A model generated the notes under the pieces. The model searched no databases, was not told the DNA's origin, and worked only from the letters and a program-made list of their open reading frames with translations. The translations under genes and the position numbers were made by a program. This document shows, piece after piece, positions 8,188 through 16,704 of a stretch of 41,195 bases of DNA. Origin of the DNA: an uncultured Geobacter sp. (GTDB lineage Bacteria; Desulfobacterota; Desulfuromonadia; Geobacterales; CAIOGM01); NCBI GenBank assembly GCA_903857795.1, contig CAIOGM010000088.1:1-41195 (forward strand), read 5' to 3'. How positions within the stretch are numbered: the stretch's first letter is position 1; each line of letters starts with the position of its first letter.

Positions 8188-8823
8188 CTACTTCTTGGGG
8201 GCCTTCTCCACGGCGATGGCCAGCGCCTCGGTGTAGGTGATGACGACCTCGTCACCCACCTTGACACTCTGCAGGTTTTTCGGGTCCTTGGCCTTGACGG
8301 TAAAGCTCTTGCCGTCTGGTCCCTTGAGGGTTGCACTCTGGGCTTTCATGTCCAGGGACTCGATGGTTGCGGTGAGTGTCGTCTGGCTCCCCACCAAACC
8401 CGCCGGCCGGTCGCCGGGCTTGGCCGTTTCCACCAGATCGGTCTGGCTGGTCGGAACGACTGCTTCACCCGGCTTGAGGAGACGGTAGGCAACCGACTCG
8501 TAATAGGTGGTCACGACCTCGTCCCCGACTTTCACCTGGCTAAGATTCTTGACCTCCGGACCGACCTTGATATCAAAGGCGTTTCCCTTGGGGCCTACGA
8601 GCGTCACCATCCGTTTTTCCAGGTTCAGCGCCCGTACAATAGCGGTCACCGTAATCGTCCGCTCCTTCTTTACCGCAATTCTCTTGTGGGGTGGTTTGGC
8701 AGCGGGAGCCTTATCCTGAGGGGCAGCAGGAGCGGAAGCAGTTTCATCGGCAATGGCCGTTCCCCCGATAGAGAGGGCCAGAAGAGATCCTGCGAGCAGG
8801 GTGACAATCCGTTTTTTCATCAT
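8188..8823 (-). CDS. Exported protein with two tandem copies of a small beta-rich domain
   Basis: The family is not recognised with confidence. This 211-residue precursor has a signal peptide at about 1-26 and an Ala/Pro/Lys linker. Two homologous domains follow. The first runs TITVTAIVRALNLEKRM, then VGPKGNAFDIKV, then LSQVKVGDEVVTTYYESVA. The second runs TLTATIESLDMKAQSA, then GPDGKSFTVKAKD, then LQSVKVGDEVVITYTEALA. Each looks like an OB-fold-sized beta barrel ending in VKVGDEVV. ATG at 8823 is chosen because AAGGAG lies seven bases upstream. An earlier in-frame ATG at 8889 would put unrelated residues before the signal peptide. Probably periplasmic. Function unknown. Confidence 0.82.
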   Translation of the reverse strand: MMKKRIVTLLAGSLLALSIGGTAIADETASAPAAPQDKAPAAKPPHKRIAVKKERTITVTAIVRALNLEKRMVTLVGPKGNAFDIKVGPEVKNLSQVKVGDEVVTTYYESVAYRLLKPGEAVVPTSQTDLVETAKPGDRPAGLVGSQTTLTATIESLDMKAQSATLKGPDGKSFTVKAKDPKNLQSVKVGDEVVITYTEALAIAVEKAPKK

Positions 8824-8940
8824 GAGAATGCTCCTTAAGCTGTTGTCTGCCGGTTTCGGGCAGGAGGTTGCACCGCGTGAGTGCAACACGCGGCAATCGG
8901 GTGGTTACTGGTCACGATCCGGCGGCTAACCGGCAGATAC

Positions 8941-9018
8941 CGTCACGGTCCGTCGATGAACGAACCGCTGTCCTCTTCGTCGGGGAACGTCACGGTCCGT
9001 CGATGAACGAACCGCTGT
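8941..9018. repeat. 31-bp exact direct repeat duplicating a gene end
   Basis: The 31 bases at 8941-8971 recur exactly at 8988-9018, 47 bp apart. The right copy encodes the last nine codons and stop of the minus-strand gene at 8990-9307. The left copy lies beyond that stop and is non-coding. This is a local duplication of the gene's 3' end. Confidence 0.9.
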
Positions 9019-9307
9019 ACTCTTTGCCGTTTATCCTGATCCTGACGGCCCCTTCCTTGTTCTTCAGAATGGAGACCACAGGCATGTACTGGGAATTATC
9101 ATAACCGAAGCTGCTGCAGGCGAAGAGCTTGCCGTTGGTGAAACGCAGATAGGCCGAGGCGGTGCACCCCTGATAGTCACCGACGACCCGGCTCTCCTCC
9201 ACTACCGTATACCCTTCCGCAGGTGGTGATGGAGGGTCGGCACAAAAGCAGAGTCCGGGGAGCGCCAGGAGAGCAGAAAGCAGGGTTATGACGACCGATT
9301 CTCTCAA
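8990..9307 (-). CDS. Small exported protein, function unknown
   Basis: This 105-residue protein has a signal peptide at about 1-23 (LLSALLALPGLCFCA). Depending on cleavage it could be an ordinary secreted protein or, less likely, a lipoprotein. The mature part is short and beta-rich: YTVVEESRVVGDYQGC, then AYLRFTNGKLFACSSFGYD, ending RIRINGKEYSGSFIDGP. The two mature cysteines could form a disulfide. The start is TTG at 9307, supported by AAGGAGG six bases upstream. Family not recognised. The final nine codons are duplicated just downstream of the stop. Confidence 0.75.
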   Translation of the reverse strand: MRESVVITLLSALLALPGLCFCADPPSPPAEGYTVVEESRVVGDYQGCTASAYLRFTNGKLFACSSFGYDNSQYMPVVSILKNKEGAVRIRINGKEYSGSFIDGP

Positions 9308-9400
9308 CTATTGCCTCCTTGAAGCCTCTGTCGATCGTTGACGGGAGCCAACTATACCGGATTTTGTCCATAATTCAACTTAAAAACGGCATTTCGAATA

Positions 9401-9526
9401 ACACGGAGCAACGGAGAAATCAAGCTCTTGCATAAGGAAAGTGTTTCTCCAAAAAGGTGAGTCATTGAATTGATATTCTCAATGAAATCCGCACGGACTT
9501 CACTCCGTTGCTCAGTAGCTCCGTGT
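9401..9526. repeat. Imperfect palindromic intergenic element
   Basis: ACACGGAGCAACGGAG at 9401-9416 recurs in inverted form at 9503-9526, where 8 extra bases interrupt it. CATTGA and TCAATG form an inner palindrome near 9465-9486. This fills most of the 270-nt gap between 9308 and 9578. No gene is seen there. Confidence 0.55.
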
Positions 9527-9578
9527 TTCAAATGCTTTTCCCAGGTTCAATGAAAAATAGTTGTTCGTCTTCACGGGT

Positions 9579-10361
9579 TCATAATCCGGCAAACCACCCC
9601 TTGAGGTTCCGGGAGACGTTGGCGCATAAAGCACGCAATCGGCGCAGCGGTGACTCCGGAGTGGCGCGAGACGCCACTGGAGATGAGGGGGGAACGTCGC
9701 TGATGACGGCTCTTGCCGCAGGTTGCACGACCGTCACCTTCGGCGCCGGCGGTGCACGGCGAGGCGCCGGTTCTTCCCGGAGCAGGGCCTGGGAAGAAAC
9801 AGTCACCCTGCTCTCCTCCTCTTTTCCTGACGCGCCCCTCCCCCTTTCCGCTGCTGCCGGAGCAGGGGGAGACGGTTTCCGGGTGAGCGGCGGCCGCTGC
9901 CGTGGCGGAAGCGGATCCGGGGTGAGGGGTGGGGCAAGACATTCCGGGGCCGATTTCGACTCCGGAACAGGTGACTTCCCACCCTCCAGATCATACTGCC
10001 GCGCCAGCAAGAGCAGCTCTTCCTCGACGCTCTCTGCAAGGAGGTGATCGGGGTACTCCTTGAGGAACCGCGACATGACCCTGGCCGCCTCCGGCCGATC
10101 GCCCTTACGGAATGAAGCGCGGGCCAGCCAGAAGAGTGACATATCGCGCAGCGGTGATGCGGGATTCTCCCTGAGCAACCGGGAGAGCTCCCTGACGGCG
10201 ACCCCGTACTCTCCGTTCTGGCAGGCGGTGAAGCCGCTGACAAAGAGCTGAGCGTCTCCGGAGAGCGGAGCCGGGAAGAGCAGCGCAGGAGTGGCGACGG
10301 TAATGAGCACGCCGAGAAGGATCCTGGTCAGTAACGCCGTTAGCTCTCTGTTTACGGGCAC
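9579..10361 (-). CDS. Exported TPR-like protein with Pro/Ala-rich linker
   Basis: This is about 260 residues. GTG at 10361 is preferred because GGGGGAG lies four to five bases upstream. An in-frame GTG at 10388 is the alternative. A signal peptide covers about 1-35. Residues about 35-125 form TPR-like helices: AQLFVSGFTACQNGEYGVAVRELSRLL, then LFWLARASFRKGDRPEAARVMSRFLKEYPDH. This resembles YbgF/CpoB-type or outer-membrane assembly TPR proteins. A low-complexity Pro/Arg/Ser region follows, ending in a short basic helix. Probably a periplasmic or envelope scaffold, but no partner gene is adjacent. Confidence 0.75.
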   Translation of the reverse strand: MPVNRELTALLTRILLGVLITVATPALLFPAPLSGDAQLFVSGFTACQNGEYGVAVRELSRLLRENPASPLRDMSLFWLARASFRKGDRPEAARVMSRFLKEYPDHLLAESVEEELLLLARQYDLEGGKSPVPESKSAPECLAPPLTPDPLPPRQRPPLTRKPSPPAPAAAERGRGASGKEEESRVTVSSQALLREEPAPRRAPPAPKVTVVQPAARAVISDVPPSSPVASRATPESPLRRLRALCANVSRNLKGWFAGL

Positions 10362-10484
10362 GGTTCTCCCCCTTCCCCCGAGACTCACAAAATTAGAAAT
10401 TAAAAATTACAAATTGCTTATATCATTATCGATACACATCTGTCAACGGTGAACGGTAAACGCGGGCGCCCCCCCATAAAGCGG

Positions 10485-10513
10485 TTGAACGCCGCTGCAG
10501 ATCCCTCTATACT
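10485..10513 (+). promoter_or_regulatory. Promoter of uvrC giving an apparently leaderless mRNA
   Basis: TTGAAC (10485-10490), a 17-nt spacer and TATACT (10508-10513). The uvrC ATG at 10521 begins only eight bases after the -10, so transcription would start at or within two bases of the start codon. No Shine-Dalgarno sequence precedes this ATG. Confidence 0.6.
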
Positions 10514-10520
10514 CCCGGCC

Positions 10521-12350
10521 ATGCTCACCGTCGATGCCATAAGCCACTTCCCCATCGCCCCCGGCGTCTATCTCATGAAAGATGCGGCAGGAATCATCCT
10601 CTACGTGGGGAAGGCCCGCATACTCAGGAACCGGGTCCGCTCCTATTTCGGCGCCTCCGCGGATGGCCGCTATCAGATCCCCGCTCTCATGAACCGGGTC
10701 TTTGCCATCGACTTCATCGTGACTGACACGGAGAAAGAGGCGCTGATCCTGGAGAACACCCTCATCAAGGAGCACCACCCCCGGTACAACATCGAACTCC
10801 GCGATGACAAGACCTATTTTTCCCTCCGGCTGGACCCTGCCGAAGAGTTCCCCCGGCTCACCGTGATCCGCAAGGTGCTGCCCGACGGCGCCCGCTACTT
10901 CGGCCCCTATGCCTCGACCTCGGCGGCCCGGGAGGTGCTGGATCAGCTCACCCGGATCTTCCCGCTGCGCCACTACCCCCTGGAAACCTGCCGCCGCCGG
11001 AAACGCCCCTGCCTCTTTTACCAGATCCGGCACTGCTGCGCCCCCTGCCACGGCCTGATCAGCGGCGAGGAGTACGGGGCGCTGGTTCAGGGAACAGCCC
11101 TCTTTCTTGAAGGGCGCAATCGGGCGGTCCTCGATCTGCTCCGGCAACGGATGGCCGAGGCGGCCGGGAGGGAACGGTATGAGGAGGCGGCCCGCTTCCG
11201 CGACCTGATCCGGGCCATCGAGACCACCCTGGAGAAGCAGAAGATGGTCCTCCCCGGCGGGGAGGCCGACATCTTCGGCTATGTCCGCCAGGGGAACTCT
11301 CTGGAGGTGGCGCTCCTCTATCTCAGGGGGGGGCGGATCATCGGGGGGCGCAACTTCTCGGTAGCCTGGGAGCTGGATGACGCCGAGGGGCTCGGCAACC
11401 TCCTCCTGGAGTACTATCATCAGGAGGTCGCCATCCCCGAAGAGGTCCTTCTTCCACTGGAGCTGGAAGACGCGCCGCTCTACGCGGAACTCCTCTCCGA
11501 AAAAAAGGGGCGCAAGGTGGCGGTCCATCTCCCCCGGCGCGGCGTCAAGCGGGAGCTGATGCTGCTGGCGATAAAAAATGCCGAGAGTTCGGCCGCAGAG
11601 CGGCACAAGAGCGAGCAGGCGGAGAGAGAGACCCTGGAGGAGTTGCAGGAGCGGCTCTCCCTTCCCAGGCTCCCCCGCCGGATCGAGTGCTATGATATCT
11701 CGCTCTTTCAGGGAGAGGAGGCCGTGGGGAGCCGCGTCCTCTTCCGGGAGGGGAAGAGCGACCCCAAGGGGTACCGTCACTACCGGATCAGGAGCGTGAG
11801 CGGCACCGACGACTTCGCCATGATGCGGGAGGTGCTGACCCGACGCTTCAGCCGGGAGGAGGAGCTCCCCGACCTGATCGTCGTGGATGGCGGCATGGGC
11901 CAGTTGAACATCCTGACGGAGGTGCTGCGGGAGCTGGGGATCGAGGGGATCGGGCTGGCCGGGCTGGCCAAGAGCCGGGTGGAGCGGGAGGCGACGGCAA
12001 CGGCGGTCACCAGGAGCGACGAGCGGCTCTTCCTGCCGGGGCGCAAGAATCCGGTCACCCTCCGCCAGAACTCGGCCCCGCTGCTCCTCCTGGCGAGGAT
12101 CCGCGACGAAGCCCACCGGTTCGCGGTGACCTATCACCGTAAGCTTCGGGGAAAGAAAGGGCTCCATTCACCGTTGGACGACATCCCCGGTATCGGCGAT
12201 CAGCGGAAGAAGGAGCTGCTCCGGCGGTTCGGAAGCCTGAAGAACGTTCGGGAGGCGAGCGTGGAGGAGTTGCAGGAGCTGAAGGGGATCTCCCGGGAGC
12301 TGGCGGAGAGCATCCGGGAGCGGTTGGGTGGGGATCAGGCAGGCTTATGA
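10521..12350 (+). CDS. uvrC: Excinuclease ABC subunit C
   Basis: UvrC makes both incisions around a DNA lesion in nucleotide excision repair, acting with UvrB. The 609-residue protein is of normal length. The N-terminal GIY-YIG nuclease contains [19 protein letters not shown] (about 14-32). The UVR helical motif for UvrB binding is near 205-235 ([18 protein letters not shown]). The RNase H-like 5' nuclease domain includes RIECYDIS and [11 protein letters not shown]. Tandem helix-hairpin-helix motifs end the protein ([32 protein letters not shown]). The ATG at 10521 begins the conserved region. Upstream in-frame GTG codons lie inside the promoter. The 3' end overlaps the convergent epimerase gene by 6 nt with no terminator between. 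Confidence 0.97.
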   Translation: MLTVDAISHFPIAPGVYLMKDAAGIILYVGKARILRNRVRSYFGASADGRYQIPALMNRVFAIDFIVTDTEKEALILENTLIKEHHPRYNIELRDDKTYFSLRLDPAEEFPRLTVIRKVLPDGARYFGPYASTSAAREVLDQLTRIFPLRHYPLETCRRRKRPCLFYQIRHCCAPCHGLISGEEYGALVQGTALFLEGRNRAVLDLLRQRMAEAAGRERYEEAARFRDLIRAIETTLEKQKMVLPGGEADIFGYVRQGNSLEVALLYLRGGRIIGGRNFSVAWELDDAEGLGNLLLEYYHQEVAIPEEVLLPLELEDAPLYAELLSEKKGRKVAVHLPRRGVKRELMLLAIKNAESSAAERHKSEQAERETLEELQERLSLPRLPRRIECYDISLFQGEEAVGSRVLFREGKSDPKGYRHYRIRSVSGTDDFAMMREVLTRRFSREEELPDLIVVDGGMGQLNILTEVLRELGIEGIGLAGLAKSRVEREATATAVTRSDERLFLPGRKNPVTLRQNSAPLLLLARIRDEAHRFAVTYHRKLRGKKGLHSPLDDIPGIGDQRKKELLRRFGSLKNVREASVEELQELKGISRELAESIRERLGGDQAGL

Positions 12351-13379
12351 GGTCGCCACGTTCCGGATGTACCACTGGAGGGCGGCATCCAGCCCCTGGT
12401 CGATGGTGTGGGTCGGCTCATACCCCAGGAGCCGGCGCCCCTTGCCGATGTCCGCCTGGGAGTGGAGTACATCCCCCTTGCGGAAATCGCGGTAGAGCGG
12501 CCGGGCTCCGGCAAGGTGACCGTAATGGGGGAGGAGCCGCTCCCGGAGCAGGAGATACAGTTCGTTGAGGGAGGTCCGGGCGTTGAGCGCCGTGTTGTAG
12601 ATCTGGTTCACCGCCTCGGGGTCAACGGCCGTGGCCGCCAGGATATTCATCTGCACCACGTTCTCCACGAAACAGAAGTCGCGGCTGGTCTCGCCGGTGC
12701 CGTTGATGAAGAGCTCTTCCCCCTTGATCAGCGAGGCGATCCAGCGGGGGATGACGGCGGCATAGGCCCCGTCCGGGTCCTGACGCGGCCCGAAGACGTT
12801 GAAATAGCGGAGGCCGATGGTCTGGATGCCGTAACTCCGGCTGAAGACCTCGGCGTAGAGTTCATTCACATACTTGGTCACGGCGTAGGGGGAGAGCGGC
12901 CGGCCGATGACCTCCTCCACCTTGGGGAGCCCCGGATGGTCGCCATAGGTGGAACTGCTGGCGGCATAGACCAGCCGCTTCACCCCTTCGTCCCGCACCG
13001 CCACCAGCATATTGAGGGAGCCGGTGACGTTGTTATCGTTGCTGGTGATCGGGTCTTCCAGCGAGCGGGGGACCGACCCCAGGGCAGCCTCATGGAGGAC
13101 GTAGTCGACCCCGCGGCAGAGCGTCCGGCAGCACTCCAGATCCCGGATATCCCCTTGGGTAAAGGTGAACCGGCCCCACTGCTCCGGGGTCACCAGGCTC
13201 TGCACCTCATCCAGGTTCCGCTGCTTGCCGGTGGAGAAGTTGTCCATCCCCGCCACCACCTGATCGAGTCTCAGAAGCTGCTCCACCAGGTTGGAGCCGA
13301 TGAATCCCGCGGCGCCGGTCACCAGCCATCGCTTCGGCGCCCCCCGCAACTCTTCCCGTACCTCATCGTATCTGCTCAT
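12345..13379 (-). CDS. UDP-N-acetylglucosamine 4-epimerase (WbpP type)
   Basis: This 344-residue SDR-family epimerase interconverts UDP-GlcNAc and UDP-GalNAc, or their uronic acids, feeding exopolysaccharide or O-antigen synthesis. The NAD-binding motif is [10 protein letters not shown] (21-30). The catalytic Ser block is [15 protein letters not shown] (about 138-152), and Y165 and K169 form the YxxxK pair in [14 protein letters not shown]. Similarity to Pseudomonas WbpP/Vi-antigen TviC runs the full length by recall, beginning at [14 protein letters not shown] 13379 has GGAGGG upstream. A longer frame reads back into an intergenic repeat and is rejected. It follows the WbpO-type dehydrogenase after a 302-nt repeat-bearing gap. 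Confidence 0.93.
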   Translation of the reverse strand: MSRYDEVREELRGAPKRWLVTGAAGFIGSNLVEQLLRLDQVVAGMDNFSTGKQRNLDEVQSLVTPEQWGRFTFTQGDIRDLECCRTLCRGVDYVLHEAALGSVPRSLEDPITSNDNNVTGSLNMLVAVRDEGVKRLVYAASSSTYGDHPGLPKVEEVIGRPLSPYAVTKYVNELYAEVFSRSYGIQTIGLRYFNVFGPRQDPDGAYAAVIPRWIASLIKGEELFINGTGETSRDFCFVENVVQMNILAATAVDPEAVNQIYNTALNARTSLNELYLLLRERLLPHYGHLAGARPLYRDFRKGDVLHSQADIGKGRRLLGYEPTHTIDQGLDAALQWYIRNVATS

Positions 13380-13490
13380 GACCACCCTCCCCACGTCATC
13401 CCAAACCATCCCGTCCAAAGAAATCGATGACCCAAGAACCCGCAAACATTGAACCCTGAACCGTGGCGAATTACTCAATTTCATGGCAAT

Positions 13491-13651
13491 CTCCCCCTCA
13501 CCCTGTCCCTCTCCCACAAGGGGAGAGGGAACGTGACAGGAGACAGTGGTGTTGAAATTGCCGAGTTTCTTTGGGTTAGCTTCCTTTTCACTCACTGACT
13601 CATCCCATTACTCCCTCTCCCCTCAGTGGGAGAGGGTAGGGGTGAGGGGTG
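13491..13651. repeat. Pair of inverted C/T-rich repeats in the wbpO-wbpP gap
   Basis: An element at 13491-13530 (core CCCTCTCCCACAAGGGGAG) recurs inverted at 13611-13650 (core CCTCTCCCCTCAGTGGGAG). Each is itself palindromic, and together they bracket about 80 bp. The same family appears inside the deacetylase gene at 39357-39464. The rest of 13380-13681 contains no gene, and a fragment near 13450 resembles the GTTCA-rich repeat at 20172. Confidence 0.8.
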
Positions 13652-13681
13652 GTTTAGTATCATCTTGATCGCGAAACGGTT

Positions 13682-14968
13682 CTAAAGCCTCCAGACCCGG
13701 ACCCCTTCCGCCTGGAACAGCGCCCGGTCATAGATCCCCTTCACATCCACCAGCACCGGATTACCGAAGGTCAGGTGGCAAATATCGGTGACGGAGAGCG
13801 CCCGGAACTCGGCATGTGCCACGGCCACCACCACCGCAACTGCAGTTTTGAGGGACTTGAAGGGGACAAGGGTGACGCCGTACTCGTGCAGGGCCTCCCC
13901 GGAGTCGGCCTGGGGGTCGCAAACCTGCACATCCACCCCGTACTCCTGCAGTTCGGCGATGATATCCACCACCCGGGTATTCCGGACGTCGGGACAGTCT
14001 TCCTTGAAGGTGATCCCGAGTATGGTGACCCGACACCCCGCGATGCTGTGGCCGGCCCGGATCATCTCCTTGACGGTCTGGCGGGCGATGAATTTCCCCA
14101 TGCTGTCGTTGATCCGGCGGCCGGCCAGGATCACCTGGGGGATATAGCCGACCTTCTCGGCCTTGTGGGTCAGATAGTAGGGGTCAACGCCGATGCAGTG
14201 CCCCCCCACCAACCCCGGACGGAACTTGAGAAAGTTCCACTTGGTCCCGGCGGCGTCCAGCACCTCGTTGGTATCGATCCCCAACCGCTCAAAGATCAGC
14301 GCCAGTTCGTTCATGAGCGCGATGTTCAGGTCCCGCTGGGTATTCTCGATGACCTTGGCCGCCTCCGCCACCTTGATGGTGCTGGCCCGGTGCACCCCGG
14401 CGGTCACCACCGATTCATAGACTCGCGCCACCACTTCCAGGGTAGCGGCATCCTGGCCGGAGACCACCTTCTTGATGGTGGTGAAGGTATGCTCCTTGTC
14501 CCCGGGATTGATCCGTTCCGGACTGTACCCCACCGTAAAATCGACACCGCACTTCAGCCCCGAGGCCCTCTCCAGGACCGGAACGCACTCCTCCTCGGTG
14601 GCGCCCGGATAGACCGTCGACTCGTACACGACGATGGCCCCAGGTTTAAGCGCCTTCCCCACGCTCTCCGACGCCTTGAGGAGCAACCCCAGGTCCGGTA
14701 CGTGGGCCTCATCCACCGGGGTCGGCACCGCCACGATGTGGAAATCGGCCGTTCGGAGATCATCGATCAGGGCGGTGAAGAGGATATCGGCGCCTGCCAG
14801 CTCCTGAGAGGTCACCTCCCCGGTCCGGTCATGGCCGTTGCGCAGCTCCTCGATCCGGACCGGATTGATGTCGAACCCCACGGTCTGACGAACCTTGCCG
14901 AAGGCGATCGCCACCGGCAGTCCCACGTAGCCAAGCCCCACCACCGAAATTATTCGCTCACTGCTCAT
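13682..14968 (-). CDS. UDP-N-acetyl-D-galactosamine/glucosamine 6-dehydrogenase (WbpO/TviB type)
   Basis: This 428-residue NAD-dependent enzyme oxidises C6 of a UDP-N-acetylhexosamine to the uronic acid in two steps. The Rossmann motif is VVGLGYVGLPVA (9-20). YESTVYPGATEEECVP lies near 115-130. The catalytic cysteine is C258 in GGHCIGVDPYYL. The C-terminal domain contains GITFKEDCPDVRNTR. AAGGAGGGG precedes the ATG. It lies 34 nt downstream of epsI and upstream of the WbpP-type epimerase, so the pair probably makes UDP-GalNAcA for a polysaccharide tied to the exosortase system. Confidence 0.94.
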   Translation of the reverse strand: MSSERIISVVGLGYVGLPVAIAFGKVRQTVGFDINPVRIEELRNGHDRTGEVTSQELAGADILFTALIDDLRTADFHIVAVPTPVDEAHVPDLGLLLKASESVGKALKPGAIVVYESTVYPGATEEECVPVLERASGLKCGVDFTVGYSPERINPGDKEHTFTTIKKVVSGQDAATLEVVARVYESVVTAGVHRASTIKVAEAAKVIENTQRDLNIALMNELALIFERLGIDTNEVLDAAGTKWNFLKFRPGLVGGHCIGVDPYYLTHKAEKVGYIPQVILAGRRINDSMGKFIARQTVKEMIRAGHSIAGCRVTILGITFKEDCPDVRNTRVVDIIAELQEYGVDVQVCDPQADSGEALHEYGVTLVPFKSLKTAVAVVVAVAHAEFRALSVTDICHLTFGNPVLVDVKGIYDRALFQAEGVRVWRL

Positions 14969-15001
14969 CGGTTGCCCCTCCTTTTCATGCCTCGGCTCCC
15001 C

Positions 15002-15637
15002 CTATGAGGGGAGGAATTTCTGAAACAGCGGGTAAAAATCCTGGACGAACTTGATGACCGCCTCCTGCTTCTTCCCCTCATCCCCCCCGGCAGGAGCGGA
15101 GATCCGGATAAAGGTGGCGTCCCGCCGACGGGAGGTGATGGAACTCCGGATCTGGGCCAGCTTCAAACCGACCTCGCTGGTGATCGCCTCATCCCCCTTG
15201 GCCCGGAACCAGTAGATGAAGAGCTCCTTCTCTCCCCCCTTCTGATACACCGCCTGAACCACCGGAAACTCCTTCGCCCCCGCCTTCAGGGTGACGACCT
15301 TCTCCGAAACGATGAGCCACCCGCCGCCAGGCAGACAGTTCTTGGGCGAGTGGATCTCCCCCCCCCCCTTCCCGCCGCCATGATAGCCGATGTAGAGATT
15401 AACCTTATCCCCCTGGGGGTTCACGTACTGGGCCGAGAGGTAGTCCGTCGGCTTGAGCACCTGAAGGATCTCATCACTGAACTCGCCCCGGGAGGTCTGC
15501 CGCCATTCGCCGTTGGTCACGGGGAACTCCCGCAGCGGGGTGATGGCAGGAACCATAATATCCTTGTGCAGGTTGACGTAGAGTCCCGCCCCGGCCAGGA
15601 GGAGATAGACGACAATGAACCGCCATGCCTTGATCAT
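15002..15637 (-). CDS. epsI: EpsI family protein
   Basis: This 211-residue EpsI-family protein is a regular partner of exosortases and is sometimes fused to them. One N-terminal membrane helix spans about 5-24. The extracytoplasmic domain has the conserved HSPKNCLPGGGW with H96 and C101, then a WFRAKGDEAITSEVGLKL block. The family role in exosortase-linked export is suggested but not defined biochemically. Its ATG overlaps the exosortase stop as ATGA, so the two are translationally coupled. Confidence 0.92.
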   Translation of the reverse strand: MIKAWRFIVVYLLLAGAGLYVNLHKDIMVPAITPLREFPVTNGEWRQTSRGEFSDEILQVLKPTDYLSAQYVNPQGDKVNLYIGYHGGGKGGGEIHSPKNCLPGGGWLIVSEKVVTLKAGAKEFPVVQAVYQKGGEKELFIYWFRAKGDEAITSEVGLKLAQIRSSITSRRRDATFIRISAPAGGDEGKKQEAVIKFVQDFYPLFQKFLPS

Positions 15638-16470
15638 TTCTCCCCCCTGTTCATAAGCGTTCCGAGTCCGGCCAGGAGCAGCAGGGCCACGGCAAAGACT
15701 GCCAGCCCGGCAAATTCATGAAAGAAACCCTCGGCTGCCTTTGCCCCCCAGTACTGAGCCAGCATACCGGTGCCGATGACCCGCAACCCGTTGGTCAGAA
15801 TGGCGATGGGTACCGCCGCGACGATCATAATGATCCGCTTCAGGGTGCTCTTCTGGGTAAAGAGGGCAAACGCCGCGGCCAGGGCCAGCAGGGAGACCAG
15901 AGAGCGGATGCCGCTACAGGCGTCGGCCACCTCCAGCGTCGTCTCCGGGAGCATGAGAATGTTCCCCTCCCGGATGATGATCACCCCCATGAGTTGCAGG
16001 GCGTCTACCGAGTATTTGGAGACCAGCTGCTTGAGCGGAAAGGCGACTGAGTTGTAGATGATGGCCGGCAGAGGGATCATGAAGAAGAGGTAGAGCACCG
16101 GCAGGAGCATGAGCCGGAAAAGCGCCGCCCCGAAGAGATAGAGAATCATCCCGGCCAGGATCACGATGCAGGAGGAGCGCATGGTGTAGAGCTCGTAGGC
16201 CAGATAGCCGCCACAGAGCTGCAGCAGACCGAAGATGAGGATGAACAGCCCGGCAAGAGACGGGGCCACCTCTGTCTTCAGCAGCTCCTCGCGCCGCTCA
16301 TAGAGGAGATAGCCGGAGATGAGCGGCACGATGAAGCCGTGGGAGTAGTTGGGATCAACGTACCACTGCTGCACCATGGACGGCATGATGTTGTAATACA
16401 TGAGCATGAAGAGCGGCAGGAGCAGCAGCAGGGGAATTCGATAACTCTTGAGGGATTCTGTCAGGGTCAT
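15634..16470 (-). CDS. Exosortase (EpsH family transpeptidase-like membrane protein)
   Basis: Exosortases are polytopic inner-membrane cysteine proteases or transpeptidases that process proteins with a PEP-CTERM-type C-terminal signal. This 278-residue protein is almost entirely hydrophobic, with about eight helices. NYSHGFIVPL (41-50) is a conserved N-terminal feature. The catalytic triad is visible as C185 in DACSGIRS, R230 in NGLRVIGTG and H251 in FFHEFAG. ATG 16470 follows a GAAGAGAG stretch. A GTG at 16503 with AGGA upstream would add 11 residues and is equally possible. No sorting-signal substrate (short motif, helix, basic end) was found in this window. Confidence 0.94.
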   Translation of the reverse strand: MTLTESLKSYRIPLLLLLPLFMLMYYNIMPSMVQQWYVDPNYSHGFIVPLISGYLLYERREELLKTEVAPSLAGLFILIFGLLQLCGGYLAYELYTMRSSCIVILAGMILYLFGAALFRLMLLPVLYLFFMIPLPAIIYNSVAFPLKQLVSKYSVDALQLMGVIIIREGNILMLPETTLEVADACSGIRSLVSLLALAAAFALFTQKSTLKRIIMIVAAVPIAILTNGLRVIGTGMLAQYWGAKAAEGFFHEFAGLAVFAVALLLLAGLGTLMNRGEK

Positions 16471-16537
16471 GGTGCTCTCTTCTCGGAACAGCTCAGGTTC
16501 CACTAAAATATCCTAATTACCCGGCAACGAGCGGTGC

Positions 16538-16566
16538 ATCATACACGGAACCAAACCTTACGGCAA
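16538..16566 (-). promoter_or_regulatory. Promoter of the exosortase operon
   Basis: On the minus strand TTGCCG (16561-16566), a 17-nt spacer and TATGAT (16538-16543, five of six consensus bases). It predicts a start near 16531, upstream of both candidate exosortase start codons. Confidence 0.6.
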
Positions 16567-16619
16567 CCCATTACATGGGGATTACATCCGATATGGTGGA
16601 CAAAGGGCGGCGATTCTCC

Positions 16620-16648
16620 TTGATTCGGAAATATTAGCGTGATACAAG
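16620..16648 (+). promoter_or_regulatory. Candidate promoter of the aldolase gene
   Basis: TTGATT (16620-16625), a 17-nt spacer and TACAAG (16643-16648), each with four of six consensus bases. It would give a leader of about 50 nt ahead of the aldolase ATG. Confidence 0.4.
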
Positions 16649-16704
16649 AACGCATTGTGTCGTATCGTATAGACCTTCATCATCCAAGAAAAGGAGATCC
16701 GCAG

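Noticed and set aside
10443-12167. 574-codon open frame on the minus strand
   Set aside because: It is antisense to uvrC over its whole length. Its composition (Pro, Leu, Gly, Asp) is that of a GC-rich shadow frame and no domain is seen.
13380-13595. N-terminal extension of the WbpP-type epimerase by 72 codons
   Set aside because: The extension translates an intergenic repeat. ATG 13379 has a good ribosome-binding site and matches where the family begins.
13775-15007. 410-codon plus-strand frame
   Set aside because: Antisense shadow of the WbpO-type dehydrogenase gene, which has clear motifs. The frame has no recognisable content.
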